Source: Candidatus Devosia phytovorans (GTDB lineage Bacteria; Pseudomonadota; Alphaproteobacteria; Rhizobiales; Devosiaceae). From it: a stretch of DNA of 64,000 bases. Shown here one piece after another: positions 26,265 to 34,726 of this stretch. Positions within the stretch are counted from its first letter, which is position 1. Every line of letters starts with the position of its first letter. Made by a program: the position numbers and the translations under genes. The stretch covers positions 687,001 to 751,000 of the forward strand of contig CP119312.1 in the NCBI GenBank assembly GCA_029202405.1, read 5' to 3'. The notes under the pieces were generated by a model. It was given only the letters and a program-made list of their open reading frames with translations. It was not told where the DNA came from and made no database searches.

Positions 26265-26969
26265 TCAGACCATCAGGTGACGGCGCACCTCGGGCAGGTC
26301 CAAGTCACTCGCGGGACCGGCGTGCTGGATCTCGCCGCGGTCCATGACATAGATATCGTCGGCGATCTCGCGGCAGAAATCGAGGAACTGCTCCACGAGC
26401 AGGATGGTCATGCCCTTTTCGTCGCGCAGGAATTGCAGGGCGCGGCCGATGTCCTTGATGATCGAGGGCTGGATGCCTTCGGTCGGCTCATCGAGCACCA
26501 GGACCCTGGGTCGGGTGACCAGCGCACGCCCGATCGCGAGCTGCTGCTGCTGACCACCCGAGAGGTCACCGCCGCGCCGGCCCAGCATGGACTTGAGCAC
26601 GGGGAAGAGCTCGAAGATGTAGGAGGGGATATGTTTTTCGCCGCGTGGCAGGCCGGCATAGCCGGTCTCGAGGTTTTCCTTGACCGTGAGCAGGGGGAAG
26701 ATTTCGCGGCCCTGCGGCACATAGCCGATTCCCATGCGGGCGCGCTTGTAGGGCGGGGATTTGCGCAGGACTTCGTCGCCAAAGCGGATGTCGCCGGCGG
26801 TGATGTTGTTGACGCCGGTGATGGCGCGCAGGGTGGAGGATTTGCCGACGCCATTGCGGCCGAGGACCGCGGTGATGCGGCCGGGCTGGCAGGTGATGGA
26901 GACCGATTTCAGCGCCTGGGCGGCGCCATAGTGCAGGTCGATGGCGTTGATCGAGAGGGCGGTGCTCAT
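26265..26969 (-). CDS. urtE: Urea ABC transporter ATP-binding subunit UrtE
   Basis: One of the two ATPases of the high-affinity urea importer. 234 residues with Walker A GRNGVGKSS, signature LSGGQQQQLAIGRAL, Walker B RVLVLDEPTEGIQP and an H-loop in TILLVEQ. It is similar to LivF, as UrtE always is; assignment as UrtE rests on the complete urtABCDE order. The ATG overlaps the urtD stop by four bases, and it is the last gene of the operon. Confidence 0.93.
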   Translation of the reverse strand: MSTALSINAIDLHYGAAQALKSVSITCQPGRITAVLGRNGVGKSSTLRAITGVNNITAGDIRFGDEVLRKSPPYKRARMGIGYVPQGREIFPLLTVKENLETGYAGLPRGEKHIPSYIFELFPVLKSMLGRRGGDLSGGQQQQLAIGRALVTRPRVLVLDEPTEGIQPSIIKDIGRALQFLRDEKGMTILLVEQFLDFCREIADDIYVMDRGEIQHAGPASDLDLPEVRRHLMV

Positions 26970-27718
26970 CGTCCAAGATACCTTTCAATGACGACCGGAT
27001 TGGCGCTGACCTGGTCGAGCGTGCCCTCGGCGAGGACGGAGCCCTCTGCGAGGCAGGTGACGCGGGAACCCAGTTCGCGCACGAAGCTCATGTCGTGTTC
27101 GACGACGACGACGGAGCGGGTTTTGGCGATGTCGCGCAGCAGCTTGGCGGTTTCCACGGTTTCGCTGTCGGTCATGCCGGCGACGGGTTCGTCGACGAGC
27201 AGGAGTTTGGGATCCTGCGCCAGCAGCATGCCCACTTCGAGCCATTGTTTCTGGCCGTGGCTGAGATTGGCGGCATAGTCATCGCGGCGGCCGATCAGGC
27301 GGACGGTTTCGAGGATTTCCTCGATGCGGGCGATATCGGTCGCGTCGGCGGAATAAAACAGCGTGGCGAAGACGCCGCGCGGCTTTTTCAGCGCCATTTC
27401 GATATTGTCCCAGACGGTATGGCTCTCGAAAACCGTGGGCTTCTGGAACTTGCGGCCGATGCCGAGATTGGCGATGGCGGCTTCGTCAAGCCTGGTCAGA
27501 TCGGTGCGGCCGTCGAACAGGACCTGTCCGTCGTCGGGACGGGTCTTGCCGGTGATGATGTCCATCATGGTGGTCTTGCCGGCGCCATTGGGGCCGATGA
27601 TGGCCAGCATTTCGGCGGGATGGACGATGATCGAGAGATTGTTGATGGCTTTGAAGCCGTCGAAGGCGACGGAAACGCCATCGAGATAGAGCATGGTGCC
27701 GGTCTTGTCGGTCGTCAT
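26966..27718 (-). CDS. urtD: Urea ABC transporter ATP-binding subunit UrtD
   Basis: The second ATPase of the importer, LivG-like. 250 residues with Walker A GPNGAGKTT, the UrtD-type signature LSHGQKQWLEVGMLLAQ (instead of LSGGQ) and Walker B LLLVDEPVAGMTD. It starts three bases after urtC ends and overlaps urtE by four bases. Confidence 0.94.
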   Translation of the reverse strand: MTTDKTGTMLYLDGVSVAFDGFKAINNLSIIVHPAEMLAIIGPNGAGKTTMMDIITGKTRPDDGQVLFDGRTDLTRLDEAAIANLGIGRKFQKPTVFESHTVWDNIEMALKKPRGVFATLFYSADATDIARIEEILETVRLIGRRDDYAANLSHGQKQWLEVGMLLAQDPKLLLVDEPVAGMTDSETVETAKLLRDIAKTRSVVVVEHDMSFVRELGSRVTCLAEGSVLAEGTLDQVSANPVVIERYLGR

Positions 27719-27721
27719 GGC

Positions 27722-28897
27722 CTACTCCGCCGGATTGGGTTGGGGATCGACGCCGGCCTCGACCTGCTTGGGGGTCGGCTCGCCGCGATCATGCTGTTCG
27801 CGCCTGGTGGTGGCGGCGCGATACTGGCCGATCAGGCCGACGATGCCCTTGGGCAGAAAGAGCGTGGTGACGACGAAGAGGGCGCCGAGGGCGAAGAGCC
27901 AGTACTCGGGGAAGGCGCCGGTGAAGTAGGACTTGCCCACATTGACGAGGATGCCGCCGATGATGGGGCCGACGATGGTGCCGCGGCCGCCGACGGCGGT
28001 CCAGATGACGACCTCGATGGAATTGGCGGGGTCGAATTCGGACGGGTTGATGATGCCGACCTGGGGGACGTAGAGCGCCCCGGCGATGCCGGCGATGATG
28101 GCCGAGACGACGAAGGCGAAGAGTTTTACATATTCGACGCGGTAGCCGAGGAAGCGGGTGCGGCTTTCGGCGTCGCGCACGGCGACCATGACCTTGCCGA
28201 GCTTGGAATTGACCACCATGGAACAGGCCAGAACCGCCAGCGCCAAGGCAATGGCGGAGGCCGAAAATAGCGCGGCGCGGGTGCCGGGGGCGGAGATGGA
28301 CTGGCCCAGGATATCCTTGAAGTCGGTCAGGCCGTTATTGCCGCCGAAGCCCATGTCATTGCGGAAGAAGGCGAGCAGCAGGGCATAGGTCATGGCCTGG
28401 GTGATGATGGAGAGATAGACGCCGGTGACGCGGCTGCGGAAGGCGAGGAAGCCGAAGACGAAGGCGAGAAGGCCCGGGACGACAACCACGGCCACCATGG
28501 CGATCCAGAAATTGTCCATGCCCTGCCAATACCAGGGCAGCTCCTTCCAGTTCAGGAAGACCATGAAGTCGGGCAGGGTCGGATCCGCGTAGACGCCGCG
28601 GGTGCCGATCTGGCGCATGAGATACATGCCCATGGCATAGCCACCGATGGCGAAGAAGGCGCCGTGGCCGAGCGAGAGAATGCCGCAATAGCCCCAGACG
28701 AGGTCGAGGGCCAAAGCGAGCATGGCATAGGTGAGGTATTTGCCGAAGAGCGGCACGACATAGTTGGGCAGGCGCAGCGGGTGGCCGATTGGCAGGAGCA
28801 GGTTGGAGGCGGGGACGGCGATGGCCACGACAAGGAGGATGGCGACGAGCCAGATGGCCTTTTTGTCGAGGGCGCGGAAGAGGGCTTGCGTAATCAT
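27722..28897 (-). CDS. urtC: Urea ABC transporter permease UrtC
   Basis: A 391-residue LivM-type permease with about ten membrane helices. Family motifs include YCGILSLGHGAFFAIGGYAMGMYLM near the N-terminus and the cytoplasmic coupling segment SKLGKVMVAVRDAESRTRFLGY. The C-terminal tail after residue 360 is hydrophilic and rich in charged residues. Its start overlaps the urtB stop (ATGA). Confidence 0.93.
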   Translation of the reverse strand: MITQALFRALDKKAIWLVAILLVVAIAVPASNLLLPIGHPLRLPNYVVPLFGKYLTYAMLALALDLVWGYCGILSLGHGAFFAIGGYAMGMYLMRQIGTRGVYADPTLPDFMVFLNWKELPWYWQGMDNFWIAMVAVVVVPGLLAFVFGFLAFRSRVTGVYLSIITQAMTYALLLAFFRNDMGFGGNNGLTDFKDILGQSISAPGTRAALFSASAIALALAVLACSMVVNSKLGKVMVAVRDAESRTRFLGYRVEYVKLFAFVVSAIIAGIAGALYVPQVGIINPSEFDPANSIEVVIWTAVGGRGTIVGPIIGGILVNVGKSYFTGAFPEYWLFALGALFVVTTLFLPKGIVGLIGQYRAATTRREQHDRGEPTPKQVEAGVDPQPNPAE

Positions 28898-30525
28898 GCT
28901 TCGATCGAGCGTCCCTTGAGCGCGAAGAGGCCGCGGGGACGGCGCTGGATGAAGAGGATGATGAGGACGAGGATGATGATCTTGCCGAGCACGGCGCCGG
29001 CATAGGGCTCGATGAACTTGTTGGCGATGCCCAGGGTCAGGGCGCCGACCAGCGTGCCCCAGAGATTGCCGACGCCGCCAAAGACCACGACCATGAAGCT
29101 GTCGATGATATAGCCCTGACCGAGGTTGGGCGAGACGTTGCCGATCTGGCTGAGGGCGACGCCAGCGAGACCGGCAATGCCCGAGCCGAGGCCGAAGGTC
29201 ATGGCATCGACGAGAGGGGTGCGGATGCCCATGGCGGAGGCCATGCGGCGATTCTGCGTGACGGCGCGCATGTGGAGGCCAATGGCGGTGTATTTCAGCA
29301 GGCCCAGCAGGGCGACGAAGACCACAGCGGCGAAGATGACGATGTAGAAGCGGTTCCAGGTGATGGCGAGACCGCCGAGCTCGAAGGAGCCGGACATCCA
29401 GCTCGGATTACCGACCTCGCGGATATTGGCGGTGAAGATGCGCTGCACGGCCTGCTGGATGATCAGCGACAGACCCCAGGTGGCGAGGAGGGTTTCGAGC
29501 GGCCGGCCGTAGAGGAAGCGGATGACGCCGCGCTCGATGGCAATGCCGATGAGGCCGGTGACGAGGAAGGCGAGGGGCAGGGCGATGGTCAGGGACCAAT
29601 CGAAGAGGCCGGGATAGTTCTGGCGGATGACTTCCTGGACGACGAAAGTGGTGTAGGCGCCCAGCATGACCATTTCGCCATGGGCCATGTTGATGACGCC
29701 CATGACGCCAAAGGTGATGGCAAGGCCGATGGCGGCGAGCAGGAGCACCGAGCCGAGCGAGACGCCGAACCAGACGTTCTGCGCCACATCCCAGACGGCG
29801 CGGTCGCGCGCCAGGCCATCGATGGCGGTCTGGATGGCGGGCTTGAGGGTGTCGGGCGCATTGCCGAGAGCCGTGCTGAGAGTGTTGAGCGCGTCGCGGC
29901 CACCGATGGCCTGGACCACGGGAACGGCAGCGGTCTTGTCCTCGATGCTGGCCTCGGGGGACTTCAGCATGATAACGGCGCGGGCCTGTTCCATGACGCG
30001 TTTGATGCCGGCATCGGTTTCGGTGGCGATGGCGCTATCGAGCAGTTCGAGCTGCGCAGGATCGGCGTCGCGCAGGATGGACTGGGCGGCAGAGCGGCGG
30101 GTGCCAGCGTCTTCGCTGAGCAGGGTCATCTGGCCGATGGCGGTGCGCAGCACGCGGCGGAGGCCATTGTTGACCTTGACCTTTTCGAGGCCATCTTCGG
30201 TAAGGGTCGGCAGCTCGGCGTCGCTCAGCGGATCGGTGATGGTGCCCTTGCCGCCGGAGGCGGAGGTGAAGACGACCTTGCCGCTGGCTTCATCGAAATA
30301 GAGTTCGCCATTGATCAGGGTCTGCAGCACCGGCACGACGCGCTGGTCGCCGGTGCCGACGAGGACGCCGATGGCGGCTTCGCGATCCTTGAAATTGCCC
30401 GGGGCGAGCGCATCGACGAGCGGCGCGAGGTCGGCGTCTGCGAGCTGGGCTTGAGCGGGTGCGGCAGACATGAGCGCCGCGCCAAGAACCATCATCAGCA
30501 TAATGACTTTGCGGAGTGATTTCAT
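28894..30525 (-). CDS. urtB: Urea ABC transporter permease UrtB
   Basis: 543 residues, longer than a LivH permease because UrtB carries a signal peptide and a periplasmic N-terminal domain (residues about 25-240, including NGELYFDEASGKVVFTSASGG). The membrane part follows, with GVMGVINMAHGEMVMLGAYTTF and the coupling motif TQNRRMASAMGIRT. This long N-terminus is the usual mark of UrtB and supports urea, not amino acids, as substrate. Confidence 0.94.
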   Translation of the reverse strand: MKSLRKVIMLMMVLGAALMSAAPAQAQLADADLAPLVDALAPGNFKDREAAIGVLVGTGDQRVVPVLQTLINGELYFDEASGKVVFTSASGGKGTITDPLSDAELPTLTEDGLEKVKVNNGLRRVLRTAIGQMTLLSEDAGTRRSAAQSILRDADPAQLELLDSAIATETDAGIKRVMEQARAVIMLKSPEASIEDKTAAVPVVQAIGGRDALNTLSTALGNAPDTLKPAIQTAIDGLARDRAVWDVAQNVWFGVSLGSVLLLAAIGLAITFGVMGVINMAHGEMVMLGAYTTFVVQEVIRQNYPGLFDWSLTIALPLAFLVTGLIGIAIERGVIRFLYGRPLETLLATWGLSLIIQQAVQRIFTANIREVGNPSWMSGSFELGGLAITWNRFYIVIFAAVVFVALLGLLKYTAIGLHMRAVTQNRRMASAMGIRTPLVDAMTFGLGSGIAGLAGVALSQIGNVSPNLGQGYIIDSFMVVVFGGVGNLWGTLVGALTLGIANKFIEPYAGAVLGKIIILVLIILFIQRRPRGLFALKGRSIEA

Positions 30526-30553
30526 GGGGCCCCGATCTGATCATAAAACTCGA

Positions 30554-30626
30554 TGTCATCCCGACTTTGAGCCGGGGTGACACCGCGTGTGTTGGACGTT
30601 TGTGGGCAAGGGCGGCGATGCCGCCC
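30554..30626. repeat. Two hairpins between urtA and urtB, the first a common palindromic repeat
   Basis: At 30554-30582 TGTCATCCCG pairs with CGGGGTGACA, a form of the TGTCATCCCGG-type palindrome widespread in alphaproteobacteria. At 30610-30626 GGGCGGC-GAT-GCCGCCC is a perfect 7-bp hairpin 18 bp after the urtA stop. Neither has a T-run. They could protect the urtA 3' end and raise binding protein over permease. Confidence 0.6.
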
Positions 30627-30643
30627 TCACCGGGTCAGCGAGA

Positions 30644-31951
30644 TTATTGCGCCAGCGCTACGTCGGAGCCGCCGCAGGTCTTGGTTTCGGTATTGTAGTT
30701 GCCGCAGTTGATCGGGGCGGTCCAATCGGCCTCGATCATGGCGGATTCGGGCAGGAAGTCGGACCAGGCGTCGCCCGGGACAAGGTCGGATTCCGACACG
30801 ACTTCGAACTGGCCGTCGGCCTGGATTTCACCGATCAGCACCGGCTTGGTGATGTGGTGGTTGGGCAGCATGGTGGCGACACCGCCGGTCAGGTTCGGCG
30901 TTTCGAGGCCGATGATGGCATCGAGCACGGCATCGGTATCGGTGGTGCCGGCCTTTTCGACAGCCTGAACCCAGAGGTTGAAGCCGATGACGGTGGCTTC
31001 CATGGGGTCGTTGGTGACCTTTTCAGGATCGTTCATGAAGGTCTGCCAAGCGGAGATGAACTCCTCGTTGGCGGGGACATCGACGGACTGGAAGTAGTTC
31101 CAGGCAGCGAGGTGACCGACCAGCGGGGTGGTGTCAAAGCCGGCGAGTTCTTCTTCACCGACCGAGAAGGCGACGACGGGAATGTCTTCGGCCTTGATGC
31201 CCTGGTTGGCGAGTTCCTTATAGAAGGGCACGTTGGCATCGCCGTTGATGGTCGAGACCACGGCAGTCTTCTTGCCAGTCGAGCCGAAAGTCTTGATGTC
31301 GGAGACGATGGTCTGCCAGTCGGAATGACCGAAAGGCGTGTAGTTGATCATGATGTCTTCCTTGGCGACACCATGGTCGAGCAAGTATTGCTCGAGGATC
31401 TTGTTGGTCGTTTGGGGATAGACATAGTCGGTGCCGGCAAGAACCCAGCGCTCGACGCCTTCATTTTCCATCAGATAGTCGACGGCGGGAATGGCCTGCT
31501 GGTTCGGCGCAGCGCCAGTGTAGAAGACGTTGCGCTGGCTTTCCTCGCCCTCGTACTGCACGGGGTAGAAGAGGATCGAGTTCAGTTCTTCAAAAACCGG
31601 CAGAACGGATTTGCGCGAGGACGAGGTCCAGCAGCCGAAGACGGCGGCGACGCCGTTGACTTCGATCAGTTCGCGGGCCTTTTCGGCAAACAGCGGCCAG
31701 TCGGAGGCCGGATCCACGACGACGGCCTCAAGCTGCTTGCCCAGAAGGCCGCCCTTCTTGTTCTGCTCGTCGATCAGGAACAGCATCGTGTCCTTGAGCG
31801 TGGTTTCGGAAATCGCCATCGTGCCCGACAGCGAATGCAGAACGCCGACCTTGATGGTCTCGTCCTGAGCGAATGCCGGAACAGCAATCGCGCCCATAGT
31901 CATCGTGACGCCCAGTCCCAGACCCGCAATCATGCGGTTTATCACTGTCAT
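30644..31951 (-). CDS. urtA: Urea ABC transporter substrate-binding protein UrtA
   Basis: The periplasmic receptor that delivers urea to UrtBC. 435 residues, signal peptide ending ...IAVPAFAQ near residue 29, and a type I periplasmic-binding fold: VGVLHSLSGTMAISE, the urea-type FGCWTSSSRKSVLPVFEE, LFYPVQYEGEE and AAPNQQAIPAVDYL. It is preceded by a strong ribosome-binding site (CGGAGGAAAAC) and a consensus sigma-54 promoter, which fits control by NtrC under nitrogen limitation. Confidence 0.95.
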   Translation of the reverse strand: MTVINRMIAGLGLGVTMTMGAIAVPAFAQDETIKVGVLHSLSGTMAISETTLKDTMLFLIDEQNKKGGLLGKQLEAVVVDPASDWPLFAEKARELIEVNGVAAVFGCWTSSSRKSVLPVFEELNSILFYPVQYEGEESQRNVFYTGAAPNQQAIPAVDYLMENEGVERWVLAGTDYVYPQTTNKILEQYLLDHGVAKEDIMINYTPFGHSDWQTIVSDIKTFGSTGKKTAVVSTINGDANVPFYKELANQGIKAEDIPVVAFSVGEEELAGFDTTPLVGHLAAWNYFQSVDVPANEEFISAWQTFMNDPEKVTNDPMEATVIGFNLWVQAVEKAGTTDTDAVLDAIIGLETPNLTGGVATMLPNHHITKPVLIGEIQADGQFEVVSESDLVPGDAWSDFLPESAMIEADWTAPINCGNYNTETKTCGGSDVALAQ

Positions 31952-31992
31952 GTTTTCCTCCGACAGATGTGTGTTGCCACCACGGAGGAAAT

Positions 31993-32008
31993 TGCAAAGC
32001 CCGTGCCA
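31993..32008 (-). promoter_or_regulatory. Sigma-54 (RpoN) promoter of urtABCDE
   Basis: On the minus strand TGGCACGGGCTTTGCA matches the -24/-12 consensus TGGCAC-N5-TTGCA at every fixed position. Its -12 GC lies about 43 nt before the urtA ATG, leaving a leader of roughly 30 nt that holds the ribosome-binding site. I found no clear pair of NtrC sites upstream. Confidence 0.8.
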
Positions 32009-32289
32009 GTACTTGGCCGGGTAGACTAAGGCGTTGATTCAATTTGGGTCTGTCGAGCGTTTCTGTTGACGATGTATCGAAAGCGCATCGCTGCAAGCGT
32101 CACGGGTGATGATTTTTTAATCGGCGCGCAGAGGGTCTGTATAAAATTTGGGCGCGCCCAGTGTCCCGTAGATCGCGGCGGTGTTGTGAAGGCTGGGTTT
32201 TGCCGATCACAGATTCTCAAGAGGGGAACCGTTGTGCCTTGGCTCCGTTTACCGAGCGAACCGGACTGGCAAGCTGCAAAGATCCGGAC

Positions 32290-32406
32290 AGATTTTTGGC
32301 ACCTGTTCCTCCCGGGGTGCCAAACGATCGGTGGACTGCCGCAGAGGCTGACGCTCCTTTGTGGTGTCTCCCGTGGGGCGCGAAACTTCGGTTTCGCGCC
32401 CTTTTT
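32290..32406 (+). ncRNA. Candidate trans-acting sRNA with anti-Shine-Dalgarno loop
   Basis: Three successive hairpins. First: TTTGGCACC (32295-32303) pairs perfectly with GGTGCCAAA (32316-32324), exposing the 12-nt loop TGTTCCTCCCGG. Second: CCGCAGAGG (32339-32347) pairs with CCTTTGTGG (32356-32364), including G-U pairs. Third: a perfect 11-bp terminator with a TTCG loop (32376-32401) and TTTTT. Length (about 115 nt), three-hairpin layout and a CCUCCC loop resemble the alphaproteobacterial alpha-r14 sRNAs; I have not searched the family. No clear promoter is seen, so the 5' end is approximate. Apart from this and the urtA promoter, 31952-32590 appears empty. Confidence 0.55.
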
Positions 32407-32590
32407 GTTTGTAATCACGCAAATATATGTGGAAGTACGTAGCCGATTATCGCGGTTATTCCAAGTAATTGTGTGGCGTTAATGTGGCGAGAACCTAGAA
32501 TCACGGAGTCACTTGGATTCTTTTTTGGTGTTTGAGAAGATCTTGCATCGTGTTTTGTCGGCCAGAACGGACCGAATAGAGGAGAGTGCG

Positions 32591-33412
32591 ATGCGTAATT
32601 CCAAGTCAGTTTTTGCAATGGGCTTTGTTTTATTGACTACGTGTATTCCCGTACATGCACAAGGCTTGCTTGGACTTGGCTCTGGTTCGGCCGGCAATGA
32701 CAACTTGATCGACATTGGCATTGGTGGTGATGACGGCAATGTTCTCGACGTGAATGTCGGTGGCGGTAGTCTGTTTGGCGGTGGCGGCAGCGATTCATCT
32801 TCGATCGCCAGTGTGAGCGTCGGCAGCGGCAGTAGCGGCGGCGGTGGGGGCCTCGGTGTCAATGCCAATGTGCTTGGCGGCACGGCGACGGCCGATGTAA
32901 ACTTGGGTGGCGGCGGGCTGGGCGCCAATGTCAACGTGCTGGGTGGTGGCACGGGTGGCGGGCTCGACATCAACATCAACGTCCGCAATCCTGACATCAA
33001 TATTCCGGGAATCCCTGGCGTGCCTGGCGTACCGGGTGTGCCGCAGCCAGGCGTGCTCAATGCTGCCGTGAATGGGCAGGCGGGATTTGCAGTGGGTGGC
33101 TTCACCGGAACACCTGCGCCCGGCTGTGGCGCCGATGTCTCCAATCAGGTTTCTGGCCTGATTGACGGCACTTCGGTGGACTCGTCCTGGCAGAGTGCTT
33201 CTGGTGTGCAGGTGCAGCGCGTCGAAATGTGTTCGGCGATGCGGGAGTGGGTGAGCAATCATCTGCGTGAGCATGGTCATGCCAGCATCCTGCGTCCGGC
33301 GGTGCAGGCTGACTCGCTGATCAGTGCATCGCTGGCGCGTTCGCCCTATGGCTCCGAGCATGTGTTTGCGGTCAAGAAGCAGGGCAGCAAGCTAATCGTT
33401 TACGTATACTGA
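32591..33412 (+). CDS. Glycine-rich secreted protein of unknown function
   Basis: 273 residues with a signal peptide (FAMGFVLLTTCIPVHAQ). Residues about 25-150 are an imperfect Gly/Asn/Asp/Val repeat (units such as NVLGGTATADVNLGGGGLGANV) that suggests a beta-roll or extended surface structure. A short collagen-like stretch, PGIPGVPGVPGVPQPG, follows. The C-terminal 90 residues are non-repetitive with two cysteines and a basic end (VKKQGSKLIVYVY). No family is recognised. The ATG at 32591 has GGAGAG immediately upstream; the frame extends further 5' without support. A + strand terminator lies at 33442. Confidence 0.65.
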   Translation: MRNSKSVFAMGFVLLTTCIPVHAQGLLGLGSGSAGNDNLIDIGIGGDDGNVLDVNVGGGSLFGGGGSDSSSIASVSVGSGSSGGGGGLGVNANVLGGTATADVNLGGGGLGANVNVLGGGTGGGLDININVRNPDINIPGIPGVPGVPGVPQPGVLNAAVNGQAGFAVGGFTGTPAPGCGADVSNQVSGLIDGTSVDSSWQSASGVQVQRVEMCSAMREWVSNHLREHGHASILRPAVQADSLISASLARSPYGSEHVFAVKKQGSKLIVYVY

Positions 33413-33441
33413 GCTCGTTTCCTCCGCGAGCGAATGTCCAG

Positions 33442-33474
33442 ATCGCCCGGTGCTTCTCGCCGGGCGATTTGCTT
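33442..33474 (+). terminator. Probable rho-independent terminator
   Basis: ATCGCCCGG (33442-33450) pairs perfectly with CCGGGCGAT (33460-33468) and is followed by the T-rich TTGCTTT. It sits 30 bp after the glycine-rich protein gene. Confidence 0.65.
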
Positions 33475-33606
33475 TGTGTCATTTTCTGAGCAAGTTGCAC
33501 ATTTTATGTGCGACGATGATTTGGTGGCGACAAAAGGGGCGAAATTACTTGCAAGGCGGGATTTGCTGCGCTTGTCTTCCCGAATTAGACAATGGGGACA
33601 AGGTTC

Positions 33607-34635
33607 ATGCTCAACCGCAGGCTGTTTTCTGCTTCCACGCTCGCCGCATTGGCGCTGGCTGGTTTTTCCGCCGCGCCGGCTTTCGCGCAGACCGCCGTCA
33701 AGCTGACGCTGGACTGGCGCTTCGAGGGCCCGGCCGCGGGCTTCCTGCTGGCGCAGGACAAGGGTTATTTTGCCGAGGAAGGCCTCGACGTCACCATCGA
33801 CACCGGCAATGGCTCGGTGGAAGCCATTCCGCGCGTGGCGACGGGGGCCTATCAGTTCGGCTTCGGCGACATCAACTCGCTGATCAAGTTTCTCGACGAG
33901 GACCCGGCCCAGCCGGTCAAGTCGATCATGATGGTCTATGACAAGCCGGTGTTTTCCATCGTCGGCCGCAAGTCGCTGGGGATTACCGACGATCCGAAAT
34001 CGCTGGAAGGCAAGAAGCTCGGCGCGCCGCCGCCGGATGGCGCCTTTGCGCAGTGGCAGGCATTCATTCCGGCCGCGGGCCTCGATGAATCCAGCATCAC
34101 CATCGAGAATATCGGCTTTCCGGTGCGCGAGCCGATGCTGGCGTCCGGCGACGTGGATGGCGTGTTCGGATTTGCCTTTTCGGTGATCCTGAACCTGATC
34201 GCCAATGGCGTGCCGGAAGACGATATTTCCACCATCCTCTTCGCTGACCATGGGCTGAACCTTTACGGCAATGCGATCCTGGTGAATGAGGTTTTTGCCG
34301 AAGAGAATCCGGACGTGGTCAAGGGCTTCCTGCGGGCGCTGAGCAAGGGCTTTGCCGATGCCGTGGCCGATCCGGCAGCGGGTGCGGCGGCGGTGCTGGC
34401 GCGTAACGAGACGCTCAACCTCGATACCGAAATTGCGCGCCTGACCATGGCCAACGAGATGAATATCAAGACGCCCTATGTGGTTGAGAATGGCTTTGGC
34501 GGGATCGACGAGGCGCGGCTGACGGCGTCGCTGGAGACGCTGAAACTGTCGATGGGCCTCAAGGGTGCGGTGACGGCGGCGGATGTGTTCGACGCACAAT
34601 ATCTGCCGCCAGCTGAAGAGCGCATGCTGCCGTAA
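33607..34635 (+). CDS. ABC transporter substrate-binding protein, NMT1/THI5-like
   Basis: 342 residues with a signal peptide (RRLFSASTLAALALAGFSAAPAFAQ). The mature part starts VKLTLDWRFEGPAAGFLLAQDKGYF, the NMT1-type entry; GSVEAIPRVATGAYQFGFGD and GAPPPDGAFAQWQAF form the ligand cleft. Relatives bind thiamin pyrimidines, riboflavin precursors, taurine or nitrate, and I cannot choose between these. It leads a three-gene importer operon. I chose ATG 33607, preceded by AAGG, over the in-frame ATG 33592, because it starts the signal peptide directly. Confidence 0.85.
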   Translation: MLNRRLFSASTLAALALAGFSAAPAFAQTAVKLTLDWRFEGPAAGFLLAQDKGYFAEEGLDVTIDTGNGSVEAIPRVATGAYQFGFGDINSLIKFLDEDPAQPVKSIMMVYDKPVFSIVGRKSLGITDDPKSLEGKKLGAPPPDGAFAQWQAFIPAAGLDESSITIENIGFPVREPMLASGDVDGVFGFAFSVILNLIANGVPEDDISTILFADHGLNLYGNAILVNEVFAEENPDVVKGFLRALSKGFADAVADPAAGAAAVLARNETLNLDTEIARLTMANEMNIKTPYVVENGFGGIDEARLTASLETLKLSMGLKGAVTAADVFDAQYLPPAEERMLP

Positions 34636-34650
34636 GCAACAGTACTCCGC

Positions 34651-34682
34651 ACCTAACCTCCCCCAGAAAAGGGGGAGGGACC
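34651..34682. repeat. GC-rich palindromic repeat, family B
   Basis: ACCTAACCTCCCCC followed by AGAAAA and GGGGGAGG: the 8-bp arms 34657-34664 and 34671-34678 form a perfect hairpin without a T-run. It shares the CCTAACCTCCCCC module with the larger element at 40963-41079. It lies between the binding-protein and ATPase genes and may set their expression ratio. Confidence 0.6.
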
Positions 34683-34726
34683 GTCCGGGGGATCGAACCA
34701 GATTCCCCTCAACAAGAGAGACCGCC

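Noticed and set aside
32066..32482. Open frames across the region upstream of the glycine-rich protein
   Set aside because: They overlap the three-hairpin sRNA candidate and its terminator and show no coding signs.
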